A stretch of DNA of 64,000 nt from positions 39,840,461-39,904,460 of the forward strand of contig CM055096.1 of NCBI GenBank assembly GCA_029204225.1, read 5' to 3'. Below the pieces are notes generated by a model that saw only the letters and a list, made by a program, of their open reading frames with translations, made no database searches and was not told the origin of the DNA. Origin of the DNA: Diphasiastrum complanatum (lineage: Eukaryota; Streptophyta; Lycopodiopsida; Lycopodiales; Lycopodiaceae). The translations under genes were made by a program, and so were the position numbers. Below, piece by piece: positions 10,431 to 22,336 of the stretch (positions are counted from its first letter, which is position 1; the number at the start of each line of letters is the position of its first letter).

Positions 10431-12757
10431 AAATTGTTTTAGAATGGTACACATCCAACCTAGTAAATCTCCTTGGAGAGCTCTTGTATTGTTAGTTGAT
10501 AAGAAAGACTGAGGAACTCGTCTTTTTGTAAACTTAATAAATTCATCAAAATGACCATTAAGAACATATGCCCCTTACCGCGAATTGATAAATTAATGGA
10601 CCGATGACATGATTTGAAGTATTTCACCAAAATCAATCTATGATTTGATTAATATCAGATTCATCTGAAGAGTGAGGATGTGGAAAAGATAGGATTTAGG
10701 ACCCGATATTGCCATTATGAATTTCTAGGCGTTTTGGTCTCACAAAATGCTCCAGTGACTTTCCAGCAAATGATGAATGATATTCTTCGTCCATATTTGG
10801 GAAAGTTTTGGATTGTCTACTTAGATGATATCTTCATCTATAGGGAGACTTTGGAGGAGCATGAGAAGCATCTCCATACTGTCTTGAGGATACTAAGACA
10901 GGAGAAGCTTTATGCCAAGGAGTCAAAATGTGAAGTTTTTCAAAAAAGACTAGTATACTTAGGTCATATTGTTTCGTATTGTGGTTTTGAAATTGATTGC
11001 ACCAAGATCCGTAAGGTTCGAGAGTGGCCTATTCTTAAGATCGTGCATGAAGTCAAGTCATCTTTAGGCTTCACAAGGTTTCTCCACAAATTCATCAAGG
11101 ATTACGCTATTGTAGCTTTGCCCTTGATGAAGTTTCTCATAGGGGTGAAGAAAACTAGCCAACATAGTAAATTCAGCCCACCAGTGGTGTGGATTGAGGA
11201 GATGAATCAAAGTTTTGAGTCTTTGAAATATTATTTGTCTATAGCTCTGATTTTACACATTCCTAACAAAACTTTTGTGCTTGAGACGGATGCTAGCGAC
11301 TATGCTGTAGGGGAAATCCTATATCAACATGGTAGACCGATTGTGCTTGAAAGCAAGAAGTTAGATCCAGCATGAAGGAGGCATTCCACCTATGATAAGG
11401 AGCTTTTTGCCATCATTGCCATGAAAATTTGGAGACATTATTTGTATGGATCCAGATTTTTGGTAGTTCCTAACCATCAATTGTTAAAAGTACGTTTGTG
11501 ATGCGGCTGACCTTAGGGGTTGCAAGGCATGATGGCGAGAGTTGCTACAAGAATTTCAGTTTGATGTTAAGTACTGGAAAGGTACATCGAACCGCGTCGA
11601 TGCCTTAAGCTGGATTGGAGAGGTTAATCAATTAAGCTTTTTTGAGATATGATTTGAACTGTACCTTCCCTTAGAGATCTATGTAGGATCGTTACCTTCT
11701 TTGGTCGGATTTGGCCACAAGTCTTGGCTGGGAATTTTAACTTAGGAGTGCAGGACCCCAAGTCTTTTCTTCAAGGAAATGTATAGAGAGATTATTCCAT
11801 TAGGAATGGATCATTTTTCCGGAATGGAAAAGTATGTGTACCAGATAATGAAAATATCAGGGCCTAAATCCTGAGAACACTTGATTTAGTAGTAAGAACT
11901 TTTTATTGGCCAAAAATGAAAAATCAAGTGGAGGCATATGTACATAAGTGTGCACAATGCCAAGTTAATAGCTAAAAGACTTAAAGTGGTTGGTTTGTTA
12001 GTTCCATTGGTAATTCTTGGGAGGAGATGGGAAAGTATTTCCGTTGTGGTTGGGCTACCTTTAAGGAAGAAGCAACGTAATGCCATATAGGTAGTAGTTG
12101 AGAAGCTAACCAAAATGGCACAGTTTAATTAACCAAGTCTTCTATCAAAGCTTTTGAAGTTGCTCAACTTGTTGTAGAAAAGTTATTCAGGTTGTATAGT
12201 TTGCTGAATGATGTTGTTAGTGACCCAGACACCAAATTCATTGGCAAGGTCTGGGAATCTATGCTTGATAAGCTTGAAACCACTTTGAGTCTAGGGTCAC
12301 TAGATCATTCAGAGTTGGCTAGCTCGATTGAGCGTACTAACTAGTCTATATGGAGGATATGCTTTGTGTATATGTTTCCAGGAGAGGAAAGGTACCTTCC
12401 AATAATAGAGTTTGCGTATAATAGTGCTAACCACTTAGCGACAGGTTATAGTTTGTTCATGTTGATGTACAATTTTGAACCGAGAGCTTATGTCTTCGTG
12501 GGTCTCAAAGGTCTCAAGGTGAAGGCAACAATAGATTTCTTGCAAGATATGCGAGAGATGTTGTATGTTGCTCGACATAACATAAAAATATCCCAAGATA
12601 GGGCCTACTTTTATGCTAGTCAAAAGCGGCACCCTAGAGTCTTTGAGGTGGGAGATTGGGTCTACCTTCGCATTCCAAAAAATTCCAAGGTGTTGAAGAC
12701 TGTAAAATGTTACAAGTTGTCCTCAAGATATAGTGGGCAATTCAACATGGTTGCAAA
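10431..12757 (+). pseudogene. Ty3/gypsy element I pol, decayed
   Basis: Plus-strand fragments appear in gypsy order. RT starts near 10450 (IQPSKSPWRALVLLVDKK) and continues through the frame at 10680-11375, with FQQMMNDILRPYLGKF, the catalytic YLDD and the YLGHIVS block. RNase H follows (LETDASDYAVG, then STYDKELFAIIAM after a stop). A zinc-binding HHCC piece of integrase lies near 11895-11985 (HKCAQCQV). An integrase C-terminal frame runs 12366-12757 (EFAYNSANH...GDWVYLRI). There are many stops and shifts. No LTRs were recognised. It lies in the intron or 5' flank before the first visible RGLG exon. Confidence 0.85.
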
Positions 12758-13033
12758 TAGAAACTTTCTTTTAACTTTTAACTTATAAAGAATCAAAAGA
12801 TAAGTGATGTAATTTCATTGACTTTATAAAATTAAGGAGGTTTCCGACTTCTGCTTTCCAAACATTGACGAATATATGTTGTTATATATTGTTTCTAATC
12901 CTGAAAGCATTTTTTAATATGTTATGAGTTGCATGTTAGAGATTGTGCCCCTACGTTTTTCCATCTTTCACCTTCAAGAGCTCCTATGTATTCTAAGGAA
13001 ACTCTCTTTCAGTGGACACAGTCTTCATATAAT
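12758..13033 (+). repeat. Duplicate copy 1 of an RGLG intron/exon edge
   Basis: This stretch repeats at about 13319-13587. The shared part covers intron sequence (AATTAAGGAGGTTTCCGAC and onward), the CTCTTTCAG acceptor and the first 15 or so exon bases (GTCTTCAT). Copy 1 has no continuing exon after 13033, so its acceptor at about 13018 is a decoy. The copies differ at many sites, so the event is not recent. Confidence 0.75.
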
Positions 13034-13563
13034 CCATGCTATGCTGAACAAAGTTGATGGTGTGAGACTTTGCAGATGAAGTTGGTAACACTTAAAAGAT
13101 TTTGAGCCTTTTCGGGATTGTCCTAGTCTTAATGCCAACACAGGTTCAGGGTTTGTGGCTCTTACTAAGATTGAGGATGATCTATTTGGTCGAAATATGG
13201 ACTCTTCACTGAAAATCCTGGCTCTTCAGAATAAATCAGCTAGAACTTACTAGTGATTGATATCAAAGCACATTTTTCCATAAATGACTTTTTTCTTAGT
13301 GCCTGAAATCTTGAATATAGAAACTTCGTTTGAACATAAAGAATAAAAAAGATAAGTAGTGTAGTCTCATTGAAGTGATAGAATTAAGGAGGTTTCCGAC
13401 CTCTGCTTTCCAAACAGTGATGATTATATGTTGTTAGATATTCTTTCTAATCCTGACAGCATTTTTTGATATGTTATGAATTGAATGTTAGAGGTTGTGC
13501 CCGTATGTTTTTCCATCTTTGACCTTCAAGAGCTCCGATATTTCCAGGGAAATTCTCTTTCAG

Positions 13564-15546
13564 TGGAAAGAGTCTTCATGCAATTGGTGATATTCCAAAT
13601 CCTTATGAGCAAGCCATCTCAATAATTAGCCGAACCTTGTCTGCATTTGATGAAGACAATCTGATCCCTTGTTTTGGCTTCGGAGATGGTTAGTTTGCAA
13701 CAATGCTCTCTATTGAATATATCAGTTTTTTTACAGCTTGATGCAACTAAATTAGGTCCTTTGTGCACTTTGCTTGGTCCTTTCATCAATGTTTTTGAAT
13801 TTGTGAATAAACACAACTCTTATTCGTGCTATCTGGACGTGGAAATTTTAGCTTCTACTCATGATCAGTCAGTCTTCAGTTTTTATCCAGACCATCGATC
13901 ATGCAATGGCTTTTCAGAAGCACTTGCACGCTATAGAGCTATTGTTCCTCATATTCGACTTGCAGGTGAGTTTATATGACTTTCTTGCTCTTGAGTGATG
14001 ATATTTGGTCAAATGCTGAATATCTTTTGTTCAGCCAAGACGTCATTGTTTATTGGTGGTATAAAGTAGAAGTGTCTCTAAAGTCTTCCAAAAACATCAA
14101 CTATAGGTGAAATACAAAATAGGCATCTATTTTGTTCAGGCAGTAGCTTGAATATTAGGTTAGGCTTAGTAATTGTATCCTGCTCTTTATGTTGTTGACA
14201 TAGCAAGTATATCCCAGTATTCATTTTGTTTGCCATTAATAAAACTTGAGAACTTTCGCAGGACCAACGTCATTTGCTCCAATCATTGAAACGGCCATGA
14301 ACATTGTGGAGGACAGTGGTGCGCAGTACCATGTGTTGTTGATAATAGCTGATGGACAGGTAAGGTGGTTCTGTTGAGTTTTGTAGTTCAGCCTAAGTTA
14401 TTTCTTGCATACGCCTTTTGGCTTCGAATATATGTAGTATTATGGAGGTATTTATGTTTGGGATATATATTTTTAACGAGTTTTCCCAAGTTCACATTTC
14501 GTTGTCATGGGAAATACATGCGGAAAGTGTTGTTAGGAAATGTGGAAAGTGTTGTTAGGAAATACATATGGAAAGTGTTCATAGGAAATGTTTTTGGAAG
14601 TGCCGTCTTGTAAGATCATGTAGGAACGATTGGGGAAACCTATGTTAACATATCATTTGTGTGAAAATCATTGGCTATAGCATATTACAATGTTACTGTT
14701 GCGGCTAAATGTTGCAATGTGGCAAACTTTCACTAGATTTGGTAACGTGGCATTTTTCATCCTTTCTTGTTTCCACTTTCTGGTGGGTCTTTGTTTCCCG
14801 AGTGGGGAACCTTTCCCAAAACTATGTGTTGAGTTTATTATTCTCTTACCATGTTGGGGAGAATGGGTAGTTTTGCTACCTCTGTGTAATCGCGTGTAGT
14901 TTGGGTCTATTCATAGGTATTAGGTAGTATGATATGGAAATACAAAGTGAAACATCAAACTTGCTGGCCGGCTAAGTGCAAGGTTTCTTTCTTTGTCAAC
15001 CATGAAGGGAGCATTTGGAGTGTTTTGTGGGAAAGATGATTAACCTTGATTTTGCTGAAGAAGCTTGAAGGAAAGTGACAACCTCTTGACTGGTGCCCAA
15101 TCCCTTAATAAGGGACCATTTCTCAATGAGATGTCCTTGGTCTTTGTTTTATAAAAGTTGAAGGTCCTTGAAGTTTGTTAGATGTTCCTAAAGGAATACC
15201 AAATTCATTTTGAAGGGAAAGTATTCTGGAGGTTTGTTTGTGGAACTAAAAATTTAAAAAACTTTCAAATGAGGTTCTCTTGTGAGGTGTTGAATTCTTA
15301 AAGCATGCAGCATTGCTGTCTGGCCATGCTTTTGTGGTTATATGGAGGTTCTAGTATTGTACACTGATGCACGTATATTTACTTGCTCTTGGGCACTATT
15401 TGACTAGGTCTATTGTTTAATCCATGTGAATGTGCTTTTGAGTTGATGGCTTCTCATTCTTTTTCAACAAAGTTTAAAGGCACTTACAATATAATTGTGT
15501 GGCAATTGGAGCTTTTGGTAGACGGTGGACTTCACTTCATCTTGAT

Positions 15547-15597
<51 letters not shown>

Positions 15598-17236
15598 CTA
15601 AACTGCATACTTGGGCCAGGTCACGAGAAGTGTTGACACTGAAGATGGACGTCTCAGTCCACAGGAGAGGAGTACAATTGACGCTATCGTGTCTGCTAGG
15701 TAAGATACTTGAGCCATTGTTTATGGCAGTGAAAATAGCCGTTGTTGAAGTTGATCAGTGGTTTGAGCAGTAAGGATTAAAGGGTTGCTGATAGTTGTTT
15801 GACGAGCATAAACTCCTCTTATGTCTGAAATGCCTAAGGTAGTTTGTGCTTGGCTTGCAGCAACTATCCATTATCTATTATCCTGGTTGGAGTTGGGGAT
15901 GGTCCCTGGGATATGATGAAGGGATTTGATGATAATATACCTTCACGTGGTTTTGATAACTTTCAGGTATTCAGAGTTCTAAATTATGGTACATAATGAG
16001 AAATTTGAAAATGGTAAATACACATTTTAACTTTTGCTTGATTGGTAAAATTTAACCATAGTTTTTTTTTTTTCAGTTTGTCAATTTTACCCAAATAATG
16101 GCAAAGACTTTACCTATGGCTCAGAAGGAGGCATTGTTTGCATTGTCTGCTCTTATGGAGATTCCATCACAGTATTTAGCTACAATGGAGCTGAATCTTC
16201 TGGGGTAAAACTTGATTTTCATTTCCAATCCTTTACTCACAGTTGGGCCTAAAATACAGGTCCATTATCTTGTGTTATAGATCTTACTATAAGATATTCC
16301 TGATTGCACCTGCCTGTGCTGCAATTCTTCCATAGATGCTTAATCTAGAACTTGCATACGCATATGATTGCTGAGGTGCACATCTAGAGAAGATAATGAA
16401 AACAGCAAAGCCCCATGCGAGTCAATTTTGGCCTTCATCATGAATTCAATTTATGTATTATGACTAGCATGTTTCAGGCGGAGGACTGGTGTGTGCCCTA
16501 AAAGGGCACCTTCCCCACCACCCCAAGCAATTTTGCAAGCTGATTCAACAATGTCAGGATTTCCACATTCTACAAGCTTTGCTTCTAGTCTTAATCAGCC
16601 CAGTAATGACTACTCTTATGGAAGTTTTTCTGTTCCAAATGATTCAAATGAATTCAACTCATATTCCAGTAATCAGGTCAGTATACTATAGCTTCTCTTC
16701 ATTTGCCAAAAAGGTGGTTGATTATATTGGAGGTGTTCTTTTTTCTCATTGATTGGAAAAGGATTTTTGTTCTTGAGAGTTGTGGTACAGAAAACAGACT
16801 GAGATGTCTATAGGTTGAATATGTATGGCATGAAATTGTTTATAATCTTTGCAGCATGTATGGTACTTATGTTTGTTTAGTGCTTGGTTATAAACTCATT
16901 CGTGACAATTGTGTTTACTTCTTCAGCTATGTCCCATATGTTTAGCCGTGCCGAAAGATTTGGTGTTCAATTGCGGTCATCAGGTATTTTTCATATTAGA
17001 ATATAAACCGCAAAAAGTTTACCGTTGCAAATGAAAATTATGTGCATGATGATGATTTGATGATTTGGTCACATTTAAAGACAAACATTGTCAAATAAAA
17101 TTATATTCAGATCCCTGTAGATGATATTTACTGATTTTTTTTGAATAAATTGCAGACTTGTCAGGAATGTGGAATGAATCTTTCAAATTGTCCAATTTGT
17201 CGACAGATGATTACTACTCGCATTAAACTTTATTGA
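13564..17236 (+). CDS. RGLG: RGLG-type E3 ubiquitin ligase (copine/vWA + RING), C-terminal exons
   Basis: Nine exons with GT/AG borders and consistent phase: 13564-13688, 13852-13965, 14262-14359, 15620-15699, 15861-15966, 16077-16204, 16478-16676, 16927-16983 and 17156-17236 (TGA). They encode about 329 residues. First comes most of a copine-type vWA domain ([41 protein letters not shown]). A Ser/Pro-rich linker follows, then a C-terminal RING with CPIC, CGHQTCQEC and CPIC, ending TRIKLY. Arabidopsis RGLG proteins have this order and end at about 430-490 residues, and act as plasma-membrane-linked RING ligases in hormone and stress signalling. The N-terminal 120 or so residues, with the myristoylation signal and the start of the vWA domain, were not found, so the gene is partial here. 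No frameshift or stop was seen in the nine exons. Confidence 0.93.
14509..14590 (+). repeat. Short tandem repeat in RGLG intron
   Basis: About four imperfect copies of a GGAAAGTGTTGTTAGGAAAT-type unit follow one another inside the intron between 14359 and 15620. Confidence 0.7.
15549..15595 (+). repeat. (AG)n microsatellite beside an RGLG splice acceptor
   Basis: About 23 AG dinucleotides end only 24 nt before the acceptor of the exon at 15620. The region where a polypyrimidine tract is expected is therefore purine-rich. Confidence 0.95.
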
Positions 17237-19720
17237 CCGATCTTTGTTGAGATGGTTGTTACTTCAAGCTGAAGAATGGAGTGTTTTGTGAATATGGTTG
17301 AGTGGCCACTAGATTCTTTGCTAGTTCAGATCTAGACATTACTTCATTGTATTTGTTTAACAGGGTTCATGCACCATCTCAAATATTTGAGTGATGCTGT
17401 GTGAAGATGCAAATTTGATTGAGCCTATAAGATTACATAGCTGTACAGAAAAATATCTCACTGGAAATTTTTTTGTTTTGTTTGTTTTTCCAGTTTCATG
17501 TATCATATGAATTACTGAGTAGTGGTGTTTGAAGGTGCAAAACATAATCACTCTAATAGCAGATTATATAGCATAATAACTGTACTGAAAACACCTAGTC
17601 AAAGCAAGATTTTCAATGGAGGCATTCAGTCTTTACCCAGCTTATGTTTTTGGTTGCGAAGGACTGCACTAGTGAGATTGTATTCTTTTTTTGTGTAGCT
17701 ATTTTCAGCCTCCATTTAGGTTTGCTCCTAGGATATGAGCATACAAGGCTGTTTGTCCAGTTATCAAGTAGGCACATAAATTGGTAGTTGGGTATGATAC
17801 ACTGCACTTTCCACTTAGGTAATTAGCATGATAGCAACAAACTCACATTCAGGTAGTTGTTGATTTTCAGTTTTATACTACAGTAGCTCAAAGGCAGACT
17901 ATCATAATCATTTTTTCTTGTATTAATGACAGAATTGTGATAAGATTTACAGTATGAAAAGGAAGGCCACATGCTGAGCAAATAAATTACTGTATTCTTA
18001 ATAATCTCTATCTCCGATCTCTGTGTATAATTACCAGCTATGAAGTACAAATGTGTTACTTGCTTTTGCATTGAGTAAACATTGTTTTGATCCTTCTATT
18101 CACATTTGAGATCCCTACAATCATGAGAGCTAATCCGTCTTCAGAGAGGAGAGAATGTGGTAGCTGTAATTATCATATTGGAAATGTCGTCTCTTGGCTA
18201 CTATCTCTTTTGTAATACTCTTGATATCCTGTTTTCGTGGACAACTCAAATTGCCAACGAGGCTCCCAGGTGTTTTTATTATTGTAACATGTAAAGTGAC
18301 TATTTCCGTTGTTGAGCTTTGGATTCATTATGTTAAAAGAACGTAAGATCTTCGATGTTTGTAGAACTAATATAAAACTAGATATCGTATAGCACATTGT
18401 TAGGTACACAAAAATCCTCTTCAATGGCAAGCTATGTCATCAACTTAGTGATTATGTATATTATTCTCACACTACCTTATATCAAAGGATGGCACAAACT
18501 CTTTTTGTGCCTTTAATTAGCTTTAGAGATGAATAGTTGGAACATCAAACAATTTGGAGACCAGGGGCATCTTTCTCTTGAGCGTCTGTTTGTCTTTGGG
18601 TCTAACGTTGAAGTAAATTGATAATATAAAGGTTCATAACAATTAAGAGTAGTGTTCAAAGGGTTTAGAGAAACTTTTAAGATATTATATCTGGATCAAG
18701 CCTTATGCTAGAATTTGACAAAACATGTTGGTTATGTGCCTCGTGACCCATTCTAACCATGAAAGCTCTTAATGAAGTAGTTCAAACTTGGAAAACTCAA
18801 AACATATCAAATGAACAAAAGCCCCCAAATTTAGTTTGAGCTAGGCTATTGAGAGTTAGTTAACTCAACTAGGCTTAAAAAGAAACTCTCCTTTAATTGG
18901 GTCCATTTATTTAATAACAAAGCTCACACCTACAGAATGCATACTTGCGGTCTCTCGGCCCATTCATTAAATAATGTCTCAAGAACTACTACTTTTAATT
19001 AGGTGCAAACACAATATGAGTTGATTTTCAACTTTTTCATGTTGTTTTTACTTTTTTTGGTAGATATGCCCTTCTAGAGAGGTAAACAAATAGATTAATT
19101 GGATTTGACATCTATATAACTATTGAATGCAAAGTGAGACTCAATGAAATTGAAATTTATGTAGCTATTGAATGCAGAGTGAGATTGATATACTCTACCT
19201 ACAAAACACTAGAACCAATTCTTGGCGAAGATTGATCGATACATACAAGAGTGTTGTATTTGACAAAAGTTTCAAACACCATGTTTTTCAAGGATAAAAG
19301 GTAGACCCAGAGTGAACATCATTGAAAATGACATGCATTTTTGCACAACCATTAGATGCTTGAGAGAAACTACGCACTTCCAAATGACTAATTTCCAAAG
19401 GAGTGAGAGGTTATTGCCTTTGATGGCAACATTGGCACTCTTTCACTTTCAAATTGCAGAAACTCAACATCTTTTTTAATGATTTTATGGTTTTCAAGAG
19501 AATCCTAGAAATGATTCATTGTCACTCTACTCATCAATCACCAGTGATTACAACTAGTCAATCCAACAATCTCAATCAAAATAGTCTAAACTAACGAAAA
19601 TCTAACACTACATGACCAAAAAATACAAACTAATACTAATACGCCAATACTAAATGCATGCTAACCATCATCCACTCATCATAAACATGCTAACAAATTG
19701 AAAATAATGATGATTATGAT
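17237..19720. other. RGLG 3' flank and unassigned intergenic sequence
   Basis: The first few hundred bases are probably 3' UTR. A degenerate duplication is suggested by similar stretches near 17375-17450 and 17495-17590 (ATGATTACATAGC-like and CTGTACAGAAAA-like blocks). Beyond this only short frames without motifs are seen. Confidence 0.4.
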
Positions 19721-19724
19721 TGCA

Positions 19725-19905
19725 ACCATATGTAAATCCAGTATTGCACTTTTGTGTTCCGTGGTGTTGTTAGTGAAATGGGTTCCCAGGTATACCTCCC
19801 TATTGGCTAATTCTTCACCGTTTGGGTCTTTTAGACATGCTCTAATGGCGGCCTCCCTACTAACATGCCTACAGGCTCCATCAACCATTAAGGTATACGT
19901 TCTGA
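19725..19905 (-). pseudogene. RNase H domain remnant
   Basis: The minus frame gives YTLMVDGACRH, then DPNGEELANREVYLG, then TNNTTEHKSAILDL. This is the fold order of an RNase HI domain (DGA...E...TNNxAE), as in plant retroelement or archaeal-type RNase H. Only about 60 residues remain, with Glu of the usual AEY changed to TEH. It is probably a fragment of a gypsy or LINE element. Confidence 0.6.
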
Positions 19906-19924
19906 CATCTGAAACAATTTTCAT

Positions 19925-20640
19925 TTATATACAGTCTTAAATGTACAATATTTTTTCTAGGGGGAGGTTGAAACTATATGAGATGACAAGTGGAGTCGTT
20001 TCCACGTTAGAGATCTCCCCCAGTCGAACCCCCGAAATAAGTTGGTTATCTCCTATGCATATTACGTTGTGGTGGTGCAAAGTACAAATAAACTTTACGA
20101 TGGGGTGATATAGCTGTAACGACATCTTCTAGGACCCAGTCATCTGTTAACATACATGAAAGGACTATCTAGGCTATAATGGGAATGGAATGGGGTGTCG
20201 TATTCGCAATTGACAAGTATGTAGTGGATTATTTGGTGAGTCCATAGGAAGGCCAGGAACACTAGGTCATCATTTCCATTCCACTCTCACATCTGCCTTG
20301 AATCTATCCATATCTCATATTTCAGAGGGTCCCACTCAAAGCTTTGCACATAAGGATTTATAGCTTGTGTTAGAGGCTGGGTTAATTCAAAGCCTCTCTC
20401 TCGAATTGTTCAGGTAGGATCCATTTTTCCTCATGCCATATTCGCATAGCCTCAAACTATCCCCCTTAGTTTGATATATTTCGTATACTTGAAAATAAAC
20501 AAGAGACTATTATACAATATACAATGGTGTCGAACGCTATATAAAATTTGTCTTTACCTTATCTAGATTCACTTGATGTTTAGAAACTTTTGTGCATGCA
20601 CTACTACAACAGTAGGCAAACACAAGATTAAAATAGAGCT
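19925..20640. other. Unassigned sequence
   Basis: No frame, repeat or motif could be identified. Confidence 0.35.
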
Positions 20641-21300
20641 TAATTGCATAGTTATTTGCGGAAGAGGAAGAGTAGACAATCTGACAAAGCAATAAGAATG
20701 TCATACAAGAAGACAAAATAGCTTAAACATACAATGTTGACAAAAACTCTGAACACAATAAAAGACAATGATTGATTCAGATTTATGTATAGAAATACAA
20801 GTCAGATTGATTCTATGAGCACAAGACAATAGCGGGTGAAACTGAGTGCTCAAGAAGCTAGCTCCGCCCTGTAAAAGCTATGAGCTTATTACTGATAATC
20901 AGTTTGAAAAAAGAATCGATGAATAAAAGCATCTATAGTGTTTGTCTCATTAAGGACTTACTAATTAGATTACAGTAGTCATCTATATACAACTTTACAG
21001 TTGTGCAGATGAGTGTACAAAGAAGATGGCGTGGAGCCATTGTGCCATCTGGAGGAGATCGTGGCTACTATTGTTGTTGTCCAAGTCATTGCATATAGTA
21101 CAGAGAGTGAGCATGAGAAGGCTTCGACTATTCAGAGTCGAGCTAGTCACTGTCATGGCCAGTTAAGTTGGAGTAGTCGAGAAGTTGATATGTCAAAAAA
21201 GTCTAGTTTCTCCGATATGTCAGTTAAGTCGACAAGTCGGACTCCCCGATAACTCGGCCAACTCTGACAAGTCAGGTGCCATTCTCTTGCTTGTCTTCAA
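20641..21300 (-). repeat. Probable copia LTR remnant of the C/E/H group
   Basis: Shares layout with LTRs C and E in the same orientation: a TTTGCGGAAGAGG block near 20656, then AT-rich promoter-like sequence, then a short-repeat array with TCGA and AAGTCG units at about 21118-21272. No adjacent coding remnant or exact ends were found. Confidence 0.4.
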
Positions 21301-21611
21301 TAATAGATTATTTTTGCAGATTGTGTGACAATGTATGTAAAACTACAACAATATGAATGGAAGTAGATTAACATGGGATTTAGGAGAGTAAATGAGATAA
21401 ATCCAACATCTTTCACATCTATTCCTCCACCCACTACCATGCCTCCTCTTACATCTATCGGCCCCATCCCTCCACCTTTCACAACCGTCCTTGCTTCACC
21501 CCCACCTTCCATCACTATCGCCTCGTCCATCCCTCCCACATCCCTCGACTCTTCAGTTTCCACTCCCCCCATCGCCATCAACCCCCAAGATTTCCAATTG
21601 TCACCCTCCCT
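21301..21611. other. Pyrimidine-rich low-complexity stretch
   Basis: About 21395-21600 is C/T-rich on the plus strand and yields Pro/Ser/Thr-rich or Gly-rich shadow frames. No signal of a real gene. Confidence 0.4.
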
Positions 21612-21788
21612 AACTAAGGATTAAGTTTTTGATCAATGCTTCGATTGTCTCTACTTGTTTTCTATCAAGCTGCTAAACTAGATCTTGATTTGTTGACTAG
21701 TATTTGATAGATCGTTAATCAAGCACATAATCAACCTTGTGGATCATTCAAAGATCCATTTATGGTCCTTAGTACTGTACTTTCAACA
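21612..21788 (+). repeat. Copia A 5' LTR, truncated to its last 177 bp
   Basis: Matches the end of the 3' LTR (33300-33477) with about six substitutions and a 9-10 bp gap, ends TTTCAACA, and is followed by a primer-binding site. Identity with the other LTR stops at AACTAAGG, exactly at the end of the TTCACACGTGTGAA palindrome in the 3' copy. Confidence 0.85.
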
Positions 21789-21801
21789 TGGTATCAGAGC
21801 C
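21789..21801 (+). other. Primer-binding site of copia A
   Basis: TGGTATCAGAGCC directly after the LTR. Complementary to initiator Met-tRNA. Confidence 0.9.
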
Positions 21802-22336
21802 AAGTACAAGGCTATTGATCAGTGTTTAAGACTAATCCAGTTTTATTAGGTTTTTGGTGCAAAAAGCTAGTATTGGAAGGGCGAACTGGTATCCAAGTTT
21901 TGGTGAGCGGATTTGATCCCAAACTTTTTTTGGATCGAAATCCATATTGTTCACACATGTGGGCAACTCTGAACCAGCATTTAAACCCCTATATTCATTG
22001 GATCACTATAATTTCATCTGGAGTGAGTTTGATGTAATTTTTGGTGCAAATCCTCAAATAAGCTACCAAGATCACTTGCCATTAATTAGTTTTGGATTTG
22101 ATTCATGATAAATAATTAATCTAGGCTGAATTCAAGCCCTCTTAAAGTGAAAAACAGGTCTTGAAAGTACATCAAAGTGATAGAGAGAGATAAGGAGGGA
22201 GTGATAGAATTGTGATTACAAGTCCATCTGTTGGATTAGAAATCAAAAAGTTGAGTGGAAAACTGCAAGCTAGAAACCTTTGTGAGTTTCAAGTTCAATC
22301 AAGTCTATATCTTGTGTGTAGAATTTCACTGGTAAG

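Noticed and set aside
12758-13587. Large target site duplication of the gypsy insertion
   Set aside because: LTR elements make 4-6 bp duplications. About 260 bp repeated at a 550-bp distance is a separate local duplication.
21373-21624. Proline-rich reading frame next to copia A 5' LTR
   Set aside because: It follows from a C/T-rich low-complexity stretch, with a Gly-rich shadow on the other strand, and shows no splice or family signal.
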